A DNA stretch of 64,000 nt from Oscillospiraceae bacterium (GTDB lineage: Bacteria; Bacillota; Clostridia; Oscillospirales; CAG-272): positions 90,448-154,447 of the forward strand of contig SVQZ01000001.1 in the NCBI GenBank assembly GCA_015065105.1. The letters run 5' to 3'. Shown here in pieces: positions 30,025 to 38,302 of the stretch. The notes beneath the pieces are model-generated. The model did not search any database. It worked only from the letters and a program-made list of their open reading frames with translations, and had not been told where the DNA came from. Position numbers and translations under genes: made by a program. Positions within the stretch are counted from its first letter, which is position 1. Each line of letters starts with the position of its first letter.

Positions 30025-30161
30025 GCAGACTTTGAAAAGCGAAGGTATGTGAACCCCCAAAACTCGGCAAGCTCGTTTCGGGGAACCCCATAGTTTTCGT
30101 GAAAAGTCTCCGTAGGCTTACTATGTAAGGTAGAGAGGCTTTTCGCGGAAAAGTGTGAAAA

Positions 30162-30195
30162 AGCACCGTGAACTCAATGTTTACGGTGCTTTTGA
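30162..30195 (+). terminator. Terminator-like hairpin
   Basis: AAAGCACCGTGAACTCAATGTTTACGGTGCTTTT. Confidence 0.7.
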
Positions 30196-30249
30196 ATACT
30201 TATTCAGCTATATACGGAGAATAAAATGTAAATTTTAATATTTATAAAG

Positions 30250-30337
30250 TGGAGCAAACAACTATTATAAAAAATTATTTCACACGTCCGACCGAGTTTT
30301 TCGACAGTCTGAACGGAGGGCAAAATGCCCTCCGTTC
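30250..30337. repeat. Copy B of intergenic repeat
   Basis: GGAGCAAACAACTATTATAAAAAATTATTTCACACGTCCGACCGAGTTTTTCGACAGTCTGAACGGAGGGCAAAATGCCCTCCGTT. Confidence 0.85.
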
Positions 30338-31655
30338 AGTTATTATTCCAACCGATTATTTTTATTAATCTGAAATTAGTATATCCGTAAGCACTCATGG
30401 GACTGTCAACCTTATCTGTAGTATTTGAATTAATAAGATAATCAACCACGTTGCCCTCGGAATCGTATATCACCTTTGTGATAATAACAGTATGTACCGC
30501 GTCGGTGTCATCAACTATATATTGAACAAGATCCCCGGGTCTTCCGCTGAATATGTTTGAGGAATAATCACACACAAGACCGAAGCCTTCATTTTCGGTG
30601 CAGTAGGAATAGAAATAATCACATTCTGCCCAACTCGGACTTCTTCCGTGGGCACCTCCTGTTGAATTAACGCTTTCACCGTACCATTTCCATTGAACCC
30701 CCTGAAGATCCATAGGTATTCCTCCTGCAAACAGACATTGTGAGGTAAAATTGTTACAGTTTCCGCCGTATATATCATACATACCGAAATCGGGGTTTCT
30801 TTTTGCTTGTGTTTTTCCTGCCCATTCATATGAATAAGCAAGCGCTGAATCAACATCATATTCGTTATCTGCAACAAGATCCGTCTCAAAGCTTTCGGGA
30901 GAATTATTATATTCCTCTCTTTGCTTGTTGACCTCTTTAAGCTCTTTTTCGGTTATCGATACAAAATAATCCTTTACTATACCGAATATCTCGTCGGTAT
31001 CATAATCTGACAGTCCGTTTGTATATTTCTCAAAACCGCTTTTTATAAGATCGTAAACACCGCTTATCTCCGAATGCTCTGTTATAAGATATCTGCCCTC
31101 ATTCTCCTTTACTGTGAAATAATGCTCAACGTCACTCGTATATGATGTTATATCCGAAATGTAATTGAAATTCATTGCATTGTTTTCACAAAGATATATC
31201 TTATACCCGCCATCGACCTCATCGGCAGAACGGTAGGTAATGCCTACACTTGCCTTTTTGTACTGCATATCATAGGTAAAGCTTTTTCTTATACCGTTCT
31301 GATATGATATCATTTCATTTACGATACAGGCTTCGTATTCGCGATCCTTTGCAAAGTATTCGGACATATCATGATCTTCTAATGAGCCGAGTGCTCTGTA
31401 ATAGCTAATAAAATAATTCTTAATCAGCTCATTCATCGAATCGTTTATGCCTAATTCCAAATAACTGTTATTATTTACAAATTCGACTTCAACGTCGTCA
31501 AACAAAAGATCGTCAAAGCCTTCGGTTTCCTCATTTTCCACCTTGGATATTGCAGAATCAAGTGAATTTACGGCAGGCTTGTCCTTTCCGGCACATGAAG
31601 TAATCAAGCAACAAAAGATTATCAATGCAGCTAAAAGCGAAATAAACCTTTTCAT
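30336..31655 (-). CDS. Lipoprotein with putative amidase domain (Amidase_6-like)
   Basis: Lipobox CCLITSC; C-terminal DVDSALAYSYEWAGKTQAKRNPDFGMYDIYGGNCNNFTSQCLFAGGIPMD...GDLVQYIVDDTDAVHTVIIT. Confidence 0.85.
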   Translation of the reverse strand: MKRFISLLAALIIFCCLITSCAGKDKPAVNSLDSAISKVENEETEGFDDLLFDDVEVEFVNNNSYLELGINDSMNELIKNYFISYYRALGSLEDHDMSEYFAKDREYEACIVNEMISYQNGIRKSFTYDMQYKKASVGITYRSADEVDGGYKIYLCENNAMNFNYISDITSYTSDVEHYFTVKENEGRYLITEHSEISGVYDLIKSGFEKYTNGLSDYDTDEIFGIVKDYFVSITEKELKEVNKQREEYNNSPESFETDLVADNEYDVDSALAYSYEWAGKTQAKRNPDFGMYDIYGGNCNNFTSQCLFAGGIPMDLQGVQWKWYGESVNSTGGAHGRSPSWAECDYFYSYCTENEGFGLVCDYSSNIFSGRPGDLVQYIVDDTDAVHTVIITKVIYDSEGNVVDYLINSNTTDKVDSPMSAYGYTNFRLIKIIGWNNN

Positions 31656-31664
31656 ATTTTCTCC

Positions 31665-33035
31665 TTAATCCTTTCTCAAAGTAATATCTTCATAATCAAC
31701 GATCTTTTTATTATTGTAATCATCTTTGTTTATTTGACCGTCCTTATCAATTATCGAGGTAATAAGCTCAAGAGTGTCGCTGTCCTTAACAAGAGAACGA
31801 TGATCAACACCGTCAACAAAGTAAACGGGATTATCGAAAAGCTCTCCGTTATAAAATGCCGCACTTTCACAGCTTACCGTACCGTCACCGAAATAAGTTT
31901 TATCTGTTTTTAAAAAAAGATTATTCTCTTCGACTATTTTCGTCACGGTTACGCAGTTAAAACCTGCTATCATATATACATCAAATCGATCATCAGAAAT
32001 TATATGTCCCTTTTCTGATATCAGAGCAGACTGGCTATCAAGAGCATTTTGGTAAAGGAGCTTATTAGTCCCCGAAGACTCCTCGTCCTTTTCAAAGCGT
32101 GCAAGGTCTTTTATAAAATTCTTCGTTTCTTCATTATCAAGTATGATTCCGTCATTTTCTATATATCCTTCGCTTAAAACAGCGTATTCGGTGGGTAAGA
32201 GCTCATATATTGCAGGCATATTTAAGGCAAGATCGCGAATATTATTCTGTAATACACCAAAATTGAAATATCTTCCGTCCTGCAGTACCATTAATGCCTT
32301 AGGAGAACCGCCGTAAGGCGTTCCTATAGTTATAACTCTTTCGGTCAGCGCTGCGCTGTCCGCGCTTAAAGTTAAATATTGGGCTGCTACGATACCTCCC
32401 ATGCTGTGGCACACGAAGGTAACGTCGGTAAAACCCTTATCCTTAATAAATGCATCAAGCAATTTTGCATTATCCCTTGACGACATTCGCCAATCATAGG
32501 AAAAGAAAATAACGTCATAGCTGTCAGAATATTTTTTGTAAAGAGTATTATAAAGTTCTGTATAACTTCCGAGAGTACCTATCTGCTTATCGTTTTTTGT
32601 TACAGCTTTAGGCAATATCTTATTTATCGATTCTCCCTTCTCGTTTGTTGAAATGAATTTAAAACAGGCGATAAGATCTGATATATCACTTAAGGTTATA
32701 TCAGAAATAAATGACGTATCAAGGTCTTTTACGGATTCAAGGGCATCGGATACGGTATCAGGCATCCATACGGTGTCCCCTTTTTCGATATTACCGCCGT
32801 AAAAGGTTGAATGATCCTCATCGGCTTCCAGCTCACTTCCCATAATACCGGGAAGGATAATAATCGCAGGATCGCTTTCGGGCTCTGCAAGGGCAGTTTC
32901 ACTTTTATCCTTTAATAAATCATTCTGCCTACTGTTATTTAAAGGTATTTCGCAAACCAAAATCAATATGGAAGTTACCAATACACATGCTAAAAGACCT
33001 ATTACTCTTGTTTTATTTGAAAAAAGTATTCTCAT
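31665..33035 (-). CDS. Membrane-anchored lipase/acyltransferase, LCAT-like alpha/beta hydrolase
   Basis: DPAIIILPGIMGSELEAD; FFSYDWRMSS; TFVCHSMGGIVAAQYL; ITIGTPYGGSPKAL; VSCESAAFYNG. Confidence 0.88.
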   Translation of the reverse strand: MRILFSNKTRVIGLLACVLVTSILILVCEIPLNNSRQNDLLKDKSETALAEPESDPAIIILPGIMGSELEADEDHSTFYGGNIEKGDTVWMPDTVSDALESVKDLDTSFISDITLSDISDLIACFKFISTNEKGESINKILPKAVTKNDKQIGTLGSYTELYNTLYKKYSDSYDVIFFSYDWRMSSRDNAKLLDAFIKDKGFTDVTFVCHSMGGIVAAQYLTLSADSAALTERVITIGTPYGGSPKALMVLQDGRYFNFGVLQNNIRDLALNMPAIYELLPTEYAVLSEGYIENDGIILDNEETKNFIKDLARFEKDEESSGTNKLLYQNALDSQSALISEKGHIISDDRFDVYMIAGFNCVTVTKIVEENNLFLKTDKTYFGDGTVSCESAAFYNGELFDNPVYFVDGVDHRSLVKDSDTLELITSIIDKDGQINKDDYNNKKIVDYEDITLRKD

Positions 33036-33072
33036 TTTTTCTCCGTAAACTGAATAAAAACATTTTTAATCG

Positions 33073-33101
33073 CAATAAGCCTGCAAAGGCAGGCTTATTG
33101 T
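33073..33101 (-). terminator. Terminator downstream of aroQ
   Basis: AATAAGCCTGCAAAGGCAGGCTTATT. Confidence 0.75.
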
Positions 33102-33143
33102 ATAAATTATTATATAACTTATGATTAACAGGATGTTTAACTT

Positions 33144-33578
33144 TTAATCACATGATTTAACAAGCTTCATCAAGGCATAGAGATACCCGTCAGCTCCAAG
33201 CCCGCATATCTGACCGATGCAGGATGCGGCGGTATATGAATGATGTCGGAACTCTTCCCTTTTATGGATATTTGAAATATGAACCTCAATAGCCGGAACG
33301 TCAACCGAAGCAAGTGCATCTCTTAATGCAATGCTTGTATGGGTATATGCACCAGGGTTGATGATGATGCCCTGATACCTGCCCATTGCTTCATGAATAG
33401 CAGTACAAAGCTCCCCCTCACAGTTCGACTGATAGAAGTCGATATTGCAATTGAGCTTTTGGGCTTCGCTTTTAAGACCGGCATTTATCTGCTCCAAGGT
33501 AAGAGCCCCGTATATATCGGGCTCACGTTTGCCGAGCATATTCAAATTCGGGCCGTTTATTACAAGTATTTTTTTCAT
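33144..33578 (-). CDS. aroQ: Type II 3-dehydroquinate dehydratase
   Basis: ILVINGPNLNMLGKREPDIYG; FYQSNCEGELCTAIHEA; IINPGAYTHTSIALRDAL; EVHISNIHKREEFRHHSY. Confidence 0.97.
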   Translation of the reverse strand: MKKILVINGPNLNMLGKREPDIYGALTLEQINAGLKSEAQKLNCNIDFYQSNCEGELCTAIHEAMGRYQGIIINPGAYTHTSIALRDALASVDVPAIEVHISNIHKREEFRHHSYTAASCIGQICGLGADGYLYALMKLVKSCD

Positions 33579-33603
33579 TTATATCCTCTTATATCAGCAA
33601 ATA

Positions 33604-35079
33604 TCAATAGAGATTAAGACCGTATTCCTTCATGAAATTAGTGATGATCTGTGCCATCTGTGCTCTTGTTGCGGTTGCTTTAGGTGCTATCATATCATCA
33701 CCTGTACCGCTGATAAAGCCCTTATAAACCATCCAGGATACAGAATCAACAGCCCAGGAAGAGATTTCGGATACATCTTTATAAACCGAAAGATCCGCTT
33801 CTCCTCTTGTAAGCTTTGTGAGATACTTGGCATATCTTGTCATAAATACCGCAAGCTGTTCACGGGTAACATATCTGCCTGCACCGAAAGTGCCTTCCGA
33901 AACACCCTCAGTAAGACCGTTTTCATATGCCCATTCAACTGCAGGAGCATACCATGCATCGTTTGCTACGTCCTTAAAGGATGAGGTTGTATATCCCGAA
34001 AGATCAGCACCGCTGAGGTTAGCAAGAACCTGAACGAACGCTTCTCTCTTAAGAGTAGCGGAAGGTTTGAATTCTGTTTCGGAAACACCGTTCATATATT
34101 CTCTGTTATAACAGTATTTTACGGCATCATAATACCATGCGTCTTTATCAACATCTGCGAACACAGGGTCATTTTCGGAGATGAACATATTAAGACCGAA
34201 AAGTGTAGTATATTCACCGTCCATACGGTATGCGGGAGAAGCATCGTACATTTCCTTACAGATGGTCATATATCTGTTATAAGGATAGGGAGCGCCGTCC
34301 TGCTCGATATCATAAATAACGTCCTGATAAAGAGCGGCTGCTCTGAACTGTGTACCTCCGCGATAAAGCTCCTCAGGAGTGCAAGTCGCTCTGCCGAAGG
34401 TCTTATTTTCCATATCGGAAATAATAAGATCCCAAGGTAAGAAGCCTTCTACCTTCCAATTCATCATATCTTCTGCTACGCTTACTCCAAGCTCAATACC
34501 GTTAGTACCTGTTATTTCACCGTCGATGCCTTCACTTCTTGAACGGTATATCCTGCCGTAGCATGAGCCGTCTTCGTTCTGTGATATACCCATGCAGTAC
34601 CAAATAGTATAGTCTGTAGCGGCAATATAACCGTTACGAACGTACAAGCCCATAGGATCGAGAGCAAGGATGAAAACATCGCCATTAAAGCCTACAACGT
34701 TCTTTGAATTCTCATCAAGGCTGTTTTCATCGTAAGCGGTTGTAAAAACAACGCTGTTTCCCGTTTCGGTACCGTTTACTTCAGCAAGCTCATCGATATC
34801 AGCGGCAAAATACAAGCCGTTTTCATCATATGCAAAATACATATCGATATCGGTCGCACAAACACTGCTGTAAAAATACTTAACATAATCATCGCTTAAT
34901 TTTGCAGGTGCAGACCAATTCTCCGACTCATCTATAACACCGTCAACAACTACGTCTGCCTTGGTTATCTCAACAGGATCGTTTACCTTATTCTGTACGT
35001 AATAACCCGCGCTGACAGTAAAAGGAACTATGATCATAAGGGTCATAATTAAAATAAATATCGATTTTAAAGCTTTCAT
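33604..35079 (-). CDS. Secreted protein with CBM9/DOMON-like N-terminal domain and three C-terminal SLH motifs
   Basis: VDGVIDESENWSAPAKL...IDMYFAYDENGLYFAADI; SLH: PVFADVDKDAWYYDAVKYCYNREYMNGVSETEFKPSATLKREAFVQVL... Confidence 0.85.
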   Translation of the reverse strand: MKALKSIFILIMTLMIIVPFTVSAGYYVQNKVNDPVEITKADVVVDGVIDESENWSAPAKLSDDYVKYFYSSVCATDIDMYFAYDENGLYFAADIDELAEVNGTETGNSVVFTTAYDENSLDENSKNVVGFNGDVFILALDPMGLYVRNGYIAATDYTIWYCMGISQNEDGSCYGRIYRSRSEGIDGEITGTNGIELGVSVAEDMMNWKVEGFLPWDLIISDMENKTFGRATCTPEELYRGGTQFRAAALYQDVIYDIEQDGAPYPYNRYMTICKEMYDASPAYRMDGEYTTLFGLNMFISENDPVFADVDKDAWYYDAVKYCYNREYMNGVSETEFKPSATLKREAFVQVLANLSGADLSGYTTSSFKDVANDAWYAPAVEWAYENGLTEGVSEGTFGAGRYVTREQLAVFMTRYAKYLTKLTRGEADLSVYKDVSEISSWAVDSVSWMVYKGFISGTGDDMIAPKATATRAQMAQIITNFMKEYGLNLY

Positions 35080-35152
35080 AAAATCCTCCGCAAATATTTA
35101 TAATTAATTCTATCATAATTCTTTAATAATTTCAAGTATTAATTTAAAATTT

Positions 35153-35174
35153 AGGGCAGGTTTCCCTGCCCTCT
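35153..35174 (-). terminator. Terminator hairpin
   Basis: AGGGCAGGTTTCCCTGCCCT. Confidence 0.65.
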
Positions 35175-35381
35175 CTAATCATAGTGTTTTAAAGCCAATG
35201 CACGGTATAATCTGCAGCTTCTGTATTTGTTTTTACAGAATCTATCCTTAAATTCCGCCTTATCCTCGCAAAATACGGTGTGATTTTTTGTACCGTTGTA
35301 AAGGCCTTCGCAAACGATCGAGCAGTCAGACTCTTTAATGTAAAAGGGACATTCAGAATATGCATCCTCTGTGTATTTCAT
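35175..35381 (-). CDS. Small cysteine-rich protein, translationally coupled to ssb-like gene
   Basis: 68 aa: MKYTEDAYSECPFYIKESDCSIVCEGLYNGTKNHTVFCEDKAEFKDRFCKNKYRSCRLYRAL; six Cys; ATG overlaps the preceding stop (TAATG). Confidence 0.75.
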   Translation of the reverse strand: MKYTEDAYSECPFYIKESDCSIVCEGLYNGTKNHTVFCEDKAEFKDRFCKNKYRSCRLYRALALKHYD

Positions 35382-35728
35382 TAATTTAACTGAGAACCCA
35401 ATTCATTAAAGCTGACGCCCTTGTCAAGCGAAAAGATCCTTCTTGCCACGACCTCGATCAAACCGTTTTCATATGTAAAACAGGTATGATTCGCGTTTCT
35501 TTTCTGAATATGCCCTTCGATCAATACACGGTCATCGGGCTTCAGACCGTAATAGCTCTTCTCGGCAAGATCACCCCATACCGTTACTTCAAAATCTTCT
35601 CTTTTTTTTCTGAAATCTGAGCAAAGCACGAAATTGACTACAGGTGTACCGTTAGCGGTCGTGCCCATATACGGACTGTTCTTTATATGCCCGGATATGA
35701 TCAACTTATTAAAATCATTCTTCTGCAT
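35381..35728 (-). CDS. Single-stranded DNA-binding protein (OB fold), short paralogue type
   Basis: MQKNDFNKLIISGHIKNSPYMGTTANGTPVVNFVLCSDFRKKREDFEVTVWGDLAEKSYYGLKPDDRVLIEGHIQ; ATG 35728 with RBS. Confidence 0.85.
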   Translation of the reverse strand: MQKNDFNKLIISGHIKNSPYMGTTANGTPVVNFVLCSDFRKKREDFEVTVWGDLAEKSYYGLKPDDRVLIEGHIQKRNANHTCFTYENGLIEVVARRIFSLDKGVSFNELGSQLN

Positions 35729-35886
35729 TATAAAGCACCTCTCTTTTTGTACAGTATCCGCATCCGTCACATTCCCCGAAGCCAACCTTACACATAAAAG
35801 CCATAGAATCCATCCTTTCTGTTATTTTCACTTTAACTTTATAACAGATCAGATAACATCTACCTCTCTATTCATTTGCTTGAACG

Positions 35887-35958
35887 ATTGTAGATTTCTA
35901 ATCTACACATATATTACCATATTTACCAATATTTGTCAAGTACAAATTACATATTGAT
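35887..35958. promoter_or_regulatory. Candidate operator region between divergent ssb-like and XRE genes
   Basis: Inverted repeats TGTAGATT-TCT-AATCTACA and ATTTGT-CAAGT-ACAAAT in the divergent intergenic region. Confidence 0.5.
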
Positions 35959-36005
35959 TTAATTTAATTTTTGATTTATAATTATAGCGTAAAGGAGAAT
36001 TTTAA

Positions 36006-36359
36006 ATGAAAAAAGAACTTTTTGGTGAAAAAATCAGAATCAGAAGAAAATCACTCGGATTATCTCAAGAAGCTTTAGCTAAAAGAATCGGTTATACCTC
36101 CCGTTCGAGTATAAATAAGATAGAATTAGGTATAAACGATATCCCCTATACTAAGCTTTCGGTTATTGCAAATGCTCTTGAAACGGATATAAACTATTTT
36201 ATGAGCTCGGATGACATCGAAATAGCACAGTTAAATAAGATCATCTCGGAGCTTCCAAAGGAAAAGCTTACAATACTGCTTGAATATGCAAAAATTCTGA
36301 ACAGCGAGGATGACGCAAAGCTACAGTGCATCCCGTACCGAACACAACGATATAACTGA
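36006..36359 (+). CDS. XRE-family HTH transcriptional regulator
   Basis: FGEKIRIRRKSLGLSQEALAKRIGYTSRSSINKIELGINDIPYTKLSVIANALETDINYFM. Confidence 0.9.
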   Translation: MKKELFGEKIRIRRKSLGLSQEALAKRIGYTSRSSINKIELGINDIPYTKLSVIANALETDINYFMSSDDIEIAQLNKIISELPKEKLTILLEYAKILNSEDDAKLQCIPYRTQRYN

Positions 36360-36446
36360 AGAACAAGCCTAAATAAGAAGAGGTAAGGATAAGCCGCCTT
36401 TACACGGCTTTCTCCGAAATGGAGCAATTTACTATATAATAAAAGA

Positions 36447-36472
36447 ATAGGGCTTTTTAAGCCCTATTCAAA
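36447..36472. terminator. Terminator overlapping the 3' end of the lipoprotein gene
   Basis: GAATAGGGCTTTTTAAGCCCTATTC. Confidence 0.75.
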
Positions 36473-37414
36473 ATAATATAGATCATCATTTATCGCTACG
36501 ATACCGTCATAATTATCATCATATATTTCAGGTATCTCGGTGAAGTATAAAAGAAGGTTTTTCATATCCTCCCCTACGATAATTGAATTTATGCGTTCTG
36601 TTACCCTATTAACGGATATATCATATTCACCGAATATTTCCTTAATATAACTGTCATCAATACCCTTACCTAAAGACAAAAGACTCTCTGAATATTCCTT
36701 TAGTATCAGCTTTACAGGATAAGGGTTTGCGTTTAAGAACTTACGGTTTACACAAATTATTTCACCGGGTAGTTCATATCCAAAGCAATCGTTAAAGATA
36801 TCATCGATATCTGCTATACCGGTTATATTATCCGAAAAAGAATCAAGATAAATATCGTCAACTGCGGCAATGCATCCTTCTTCAGTGTTCATTCGCTCTA
36901 TCAACTCATTTATATCATTCAGCTCTTCCACACTTGCGTTTATACCGTTAAAATCGAAAACAGCCATCAATGCACTATAGCTTAAAAAGTCGCCCGAAAG
37001 AGTATAAACGGTTTTGGAATCAAGTCCGTAAATATCAGTTATATCGGCTGAATTTGAAAGCAGCGTACATTCGGCAAGGGAGGCTACAGCTAAAAATACG
37101 GTATTACCTTCCGTTTTATCGTAAAGCTCGTATGCCATGACAGAAGGAAGAACTGCAACGTCATATCTTCCCAACACCAATTCCATCATATTATCCTCTG
37201 CCGTTGATACAATAATATCATAGGTGTTTTCACAAAGACCTTTATCGGTATCATAATATAATTTCACAAAAGGAAGAGATGCCGCAGATCTGTCGCAATA
37301 TACAAGCAATTCACATCCTTCTTCTATCGGTTCCGAAACTTTGTCTTTTTTATTACAGCCGAGTATAAATGTAAATAAAACGGCTATAGCCAATAATAAC
37401 GTAAGCTTACGCAT
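36464..37414 (-). CDS. Solute-binding-like lipoprotein (type 2 periplasmic-binding fold, orphan)
   Basis: Lipobox LFTFILGCNKKDK; ELVLGRYDVAVLPSVMAYELY and overall SBP-like pattern; no permease/ATPase nearby. Confidence 0.65.
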   Translation of the reverse strand: MRKLTLLLAIAVLFTFILGCNKKDKVSEPIEEGCELLVYCDRSAASLPFVKLYYDTDKGLCENTYDIIVSTAEDNMMELVLGRYDVAVLPSVMAYELYDKTEGNTVFLAVASLAECTLLSNSADITDIYGLDSKTVYTLSGDFLSYSALMAVFDFNGINASVEELNDINELIERMNTEEGCIAAVDDIYLDSFSDNITGIADIDDIFNDCFGYELPGEIICVNRKFLNANPYPVKLILKEYSESLLSLGKGIDDSYIKEIFGEYDISVNRVTERINSIIVGEDMKNLLLYFTEIPEIYDDNYDGIVAINDDLYYFE

Positions 37415-37585
37415 AAATCCTCCAATTAAACTTTTATAACTTTATTTTAACTCAAAAATATTGAATTGTAAAGTAAATTTTAATTGTTTACATTTTGTTA
37501 TTTATTTTTGTTTCAAATTGTGTATAATAATATATAGATAAGTTATTTTCACTAACACACATAGTATTCATTACGAGGTACAATT

Positions 37586-38230
37586 ATGAAATCACTCAAA
37601 AGAGCCTATACCTTAGGCGAAGAGATCTTCAATTCGGTCAGCCACGGTGTCGGAGCCGGAATATCGGTTGCCGCTTGTGTTCTTATGATAATAAGAGCGG
37701 CTATCGTAGGTACTGCTATACAAGTTGTCAGTGTTTCGATATTCGGCGCTTCACTTATTATTCTTTATATGATGTCAACACTATACCACGCGCTGACAAA
37801 TCCAAAAGCAAAAAAGGTCTTTCAGATATTCGACCATTGCTCGATATTTATCCTGATAGCCGGTACATATACCCCTTATACCCTTGTTGCAATGAAGGGC
37901 GCTCTCGGATGGACGATCTTCGGAACGCTCTGGGGTGTAACGGCTTTAGGGATCGTACTCAACGCCATCGGTATTGAAAAATTCAAAAAGCTTTCTATGG
38001 TACTTTATATAGTTATGGGTTGGTGTGTAATATTTGCCATTAAGCCTGTAGTGTCGTATTTAGGAGTTTGGGGCTCGCTTCTTCTTTTAGCAGGAGGCAT
38101 CTTCTACACCGTAGGAATTATATTCTATGCAAAAAAGAAAATCAAATATATGCATTCTATATGGCATATATTCGTTGTTTTGGGAAGCGTTTCGATGATA
38201 TTATCGGTACTCTTTTTCTTAATTAAATGA
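37586..38230 (+). CDS. Hemolysin III family (PAQR/TrhA) membrane protein
   Basis: EEIFNSVSHGVGAGISVAA; MSTLYHALTNPKAKKVFQIFDHCSIFILIAGTYTPYTL; MHSIWHIFVVLGS. Confidence 0.95.
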   Translation: MKSLKRAYTLGEEIFNSVSHGVGAGISVAACVLMIIRAAIVGTAIQVVSVSIFGASLIILYMMSTLYHALTNPKAKKVFQIFDHCSIFILIAGTYTPYTLVAMKGALGWTIFGTLWGVTALGIVLNAIGIEKFKKLSMVLYIVMGWCVIFAIKPVVSYLGVWGSLLLLAGGIFYTVGIIFYAKKKIKYMHSIWHIFVVLGSVSMILSVLFFLIK

Positions 38231-38240
38231 ACCGACATAT

Positions 38241-38268
38241 TTAAAAGGCACTCCTCGGAGTGCCTTTT
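38241..38268. terminator. Terminator
   Basis: AAAAGGCACTCCTCGGAGTGCCTTTT. Confidence 0.85.
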
Positions 38269-38302
38269 AATTTGTCAGAAATCGTTGCGCCTGTCTGCGC
38301 TT

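Noticed and set aside
35634-35957. 107-aa plus-strand ORF over the ssb/XRE intergenic region
   Set aside because: Antisense to the SSB gene and spans the divergent regulatory region.
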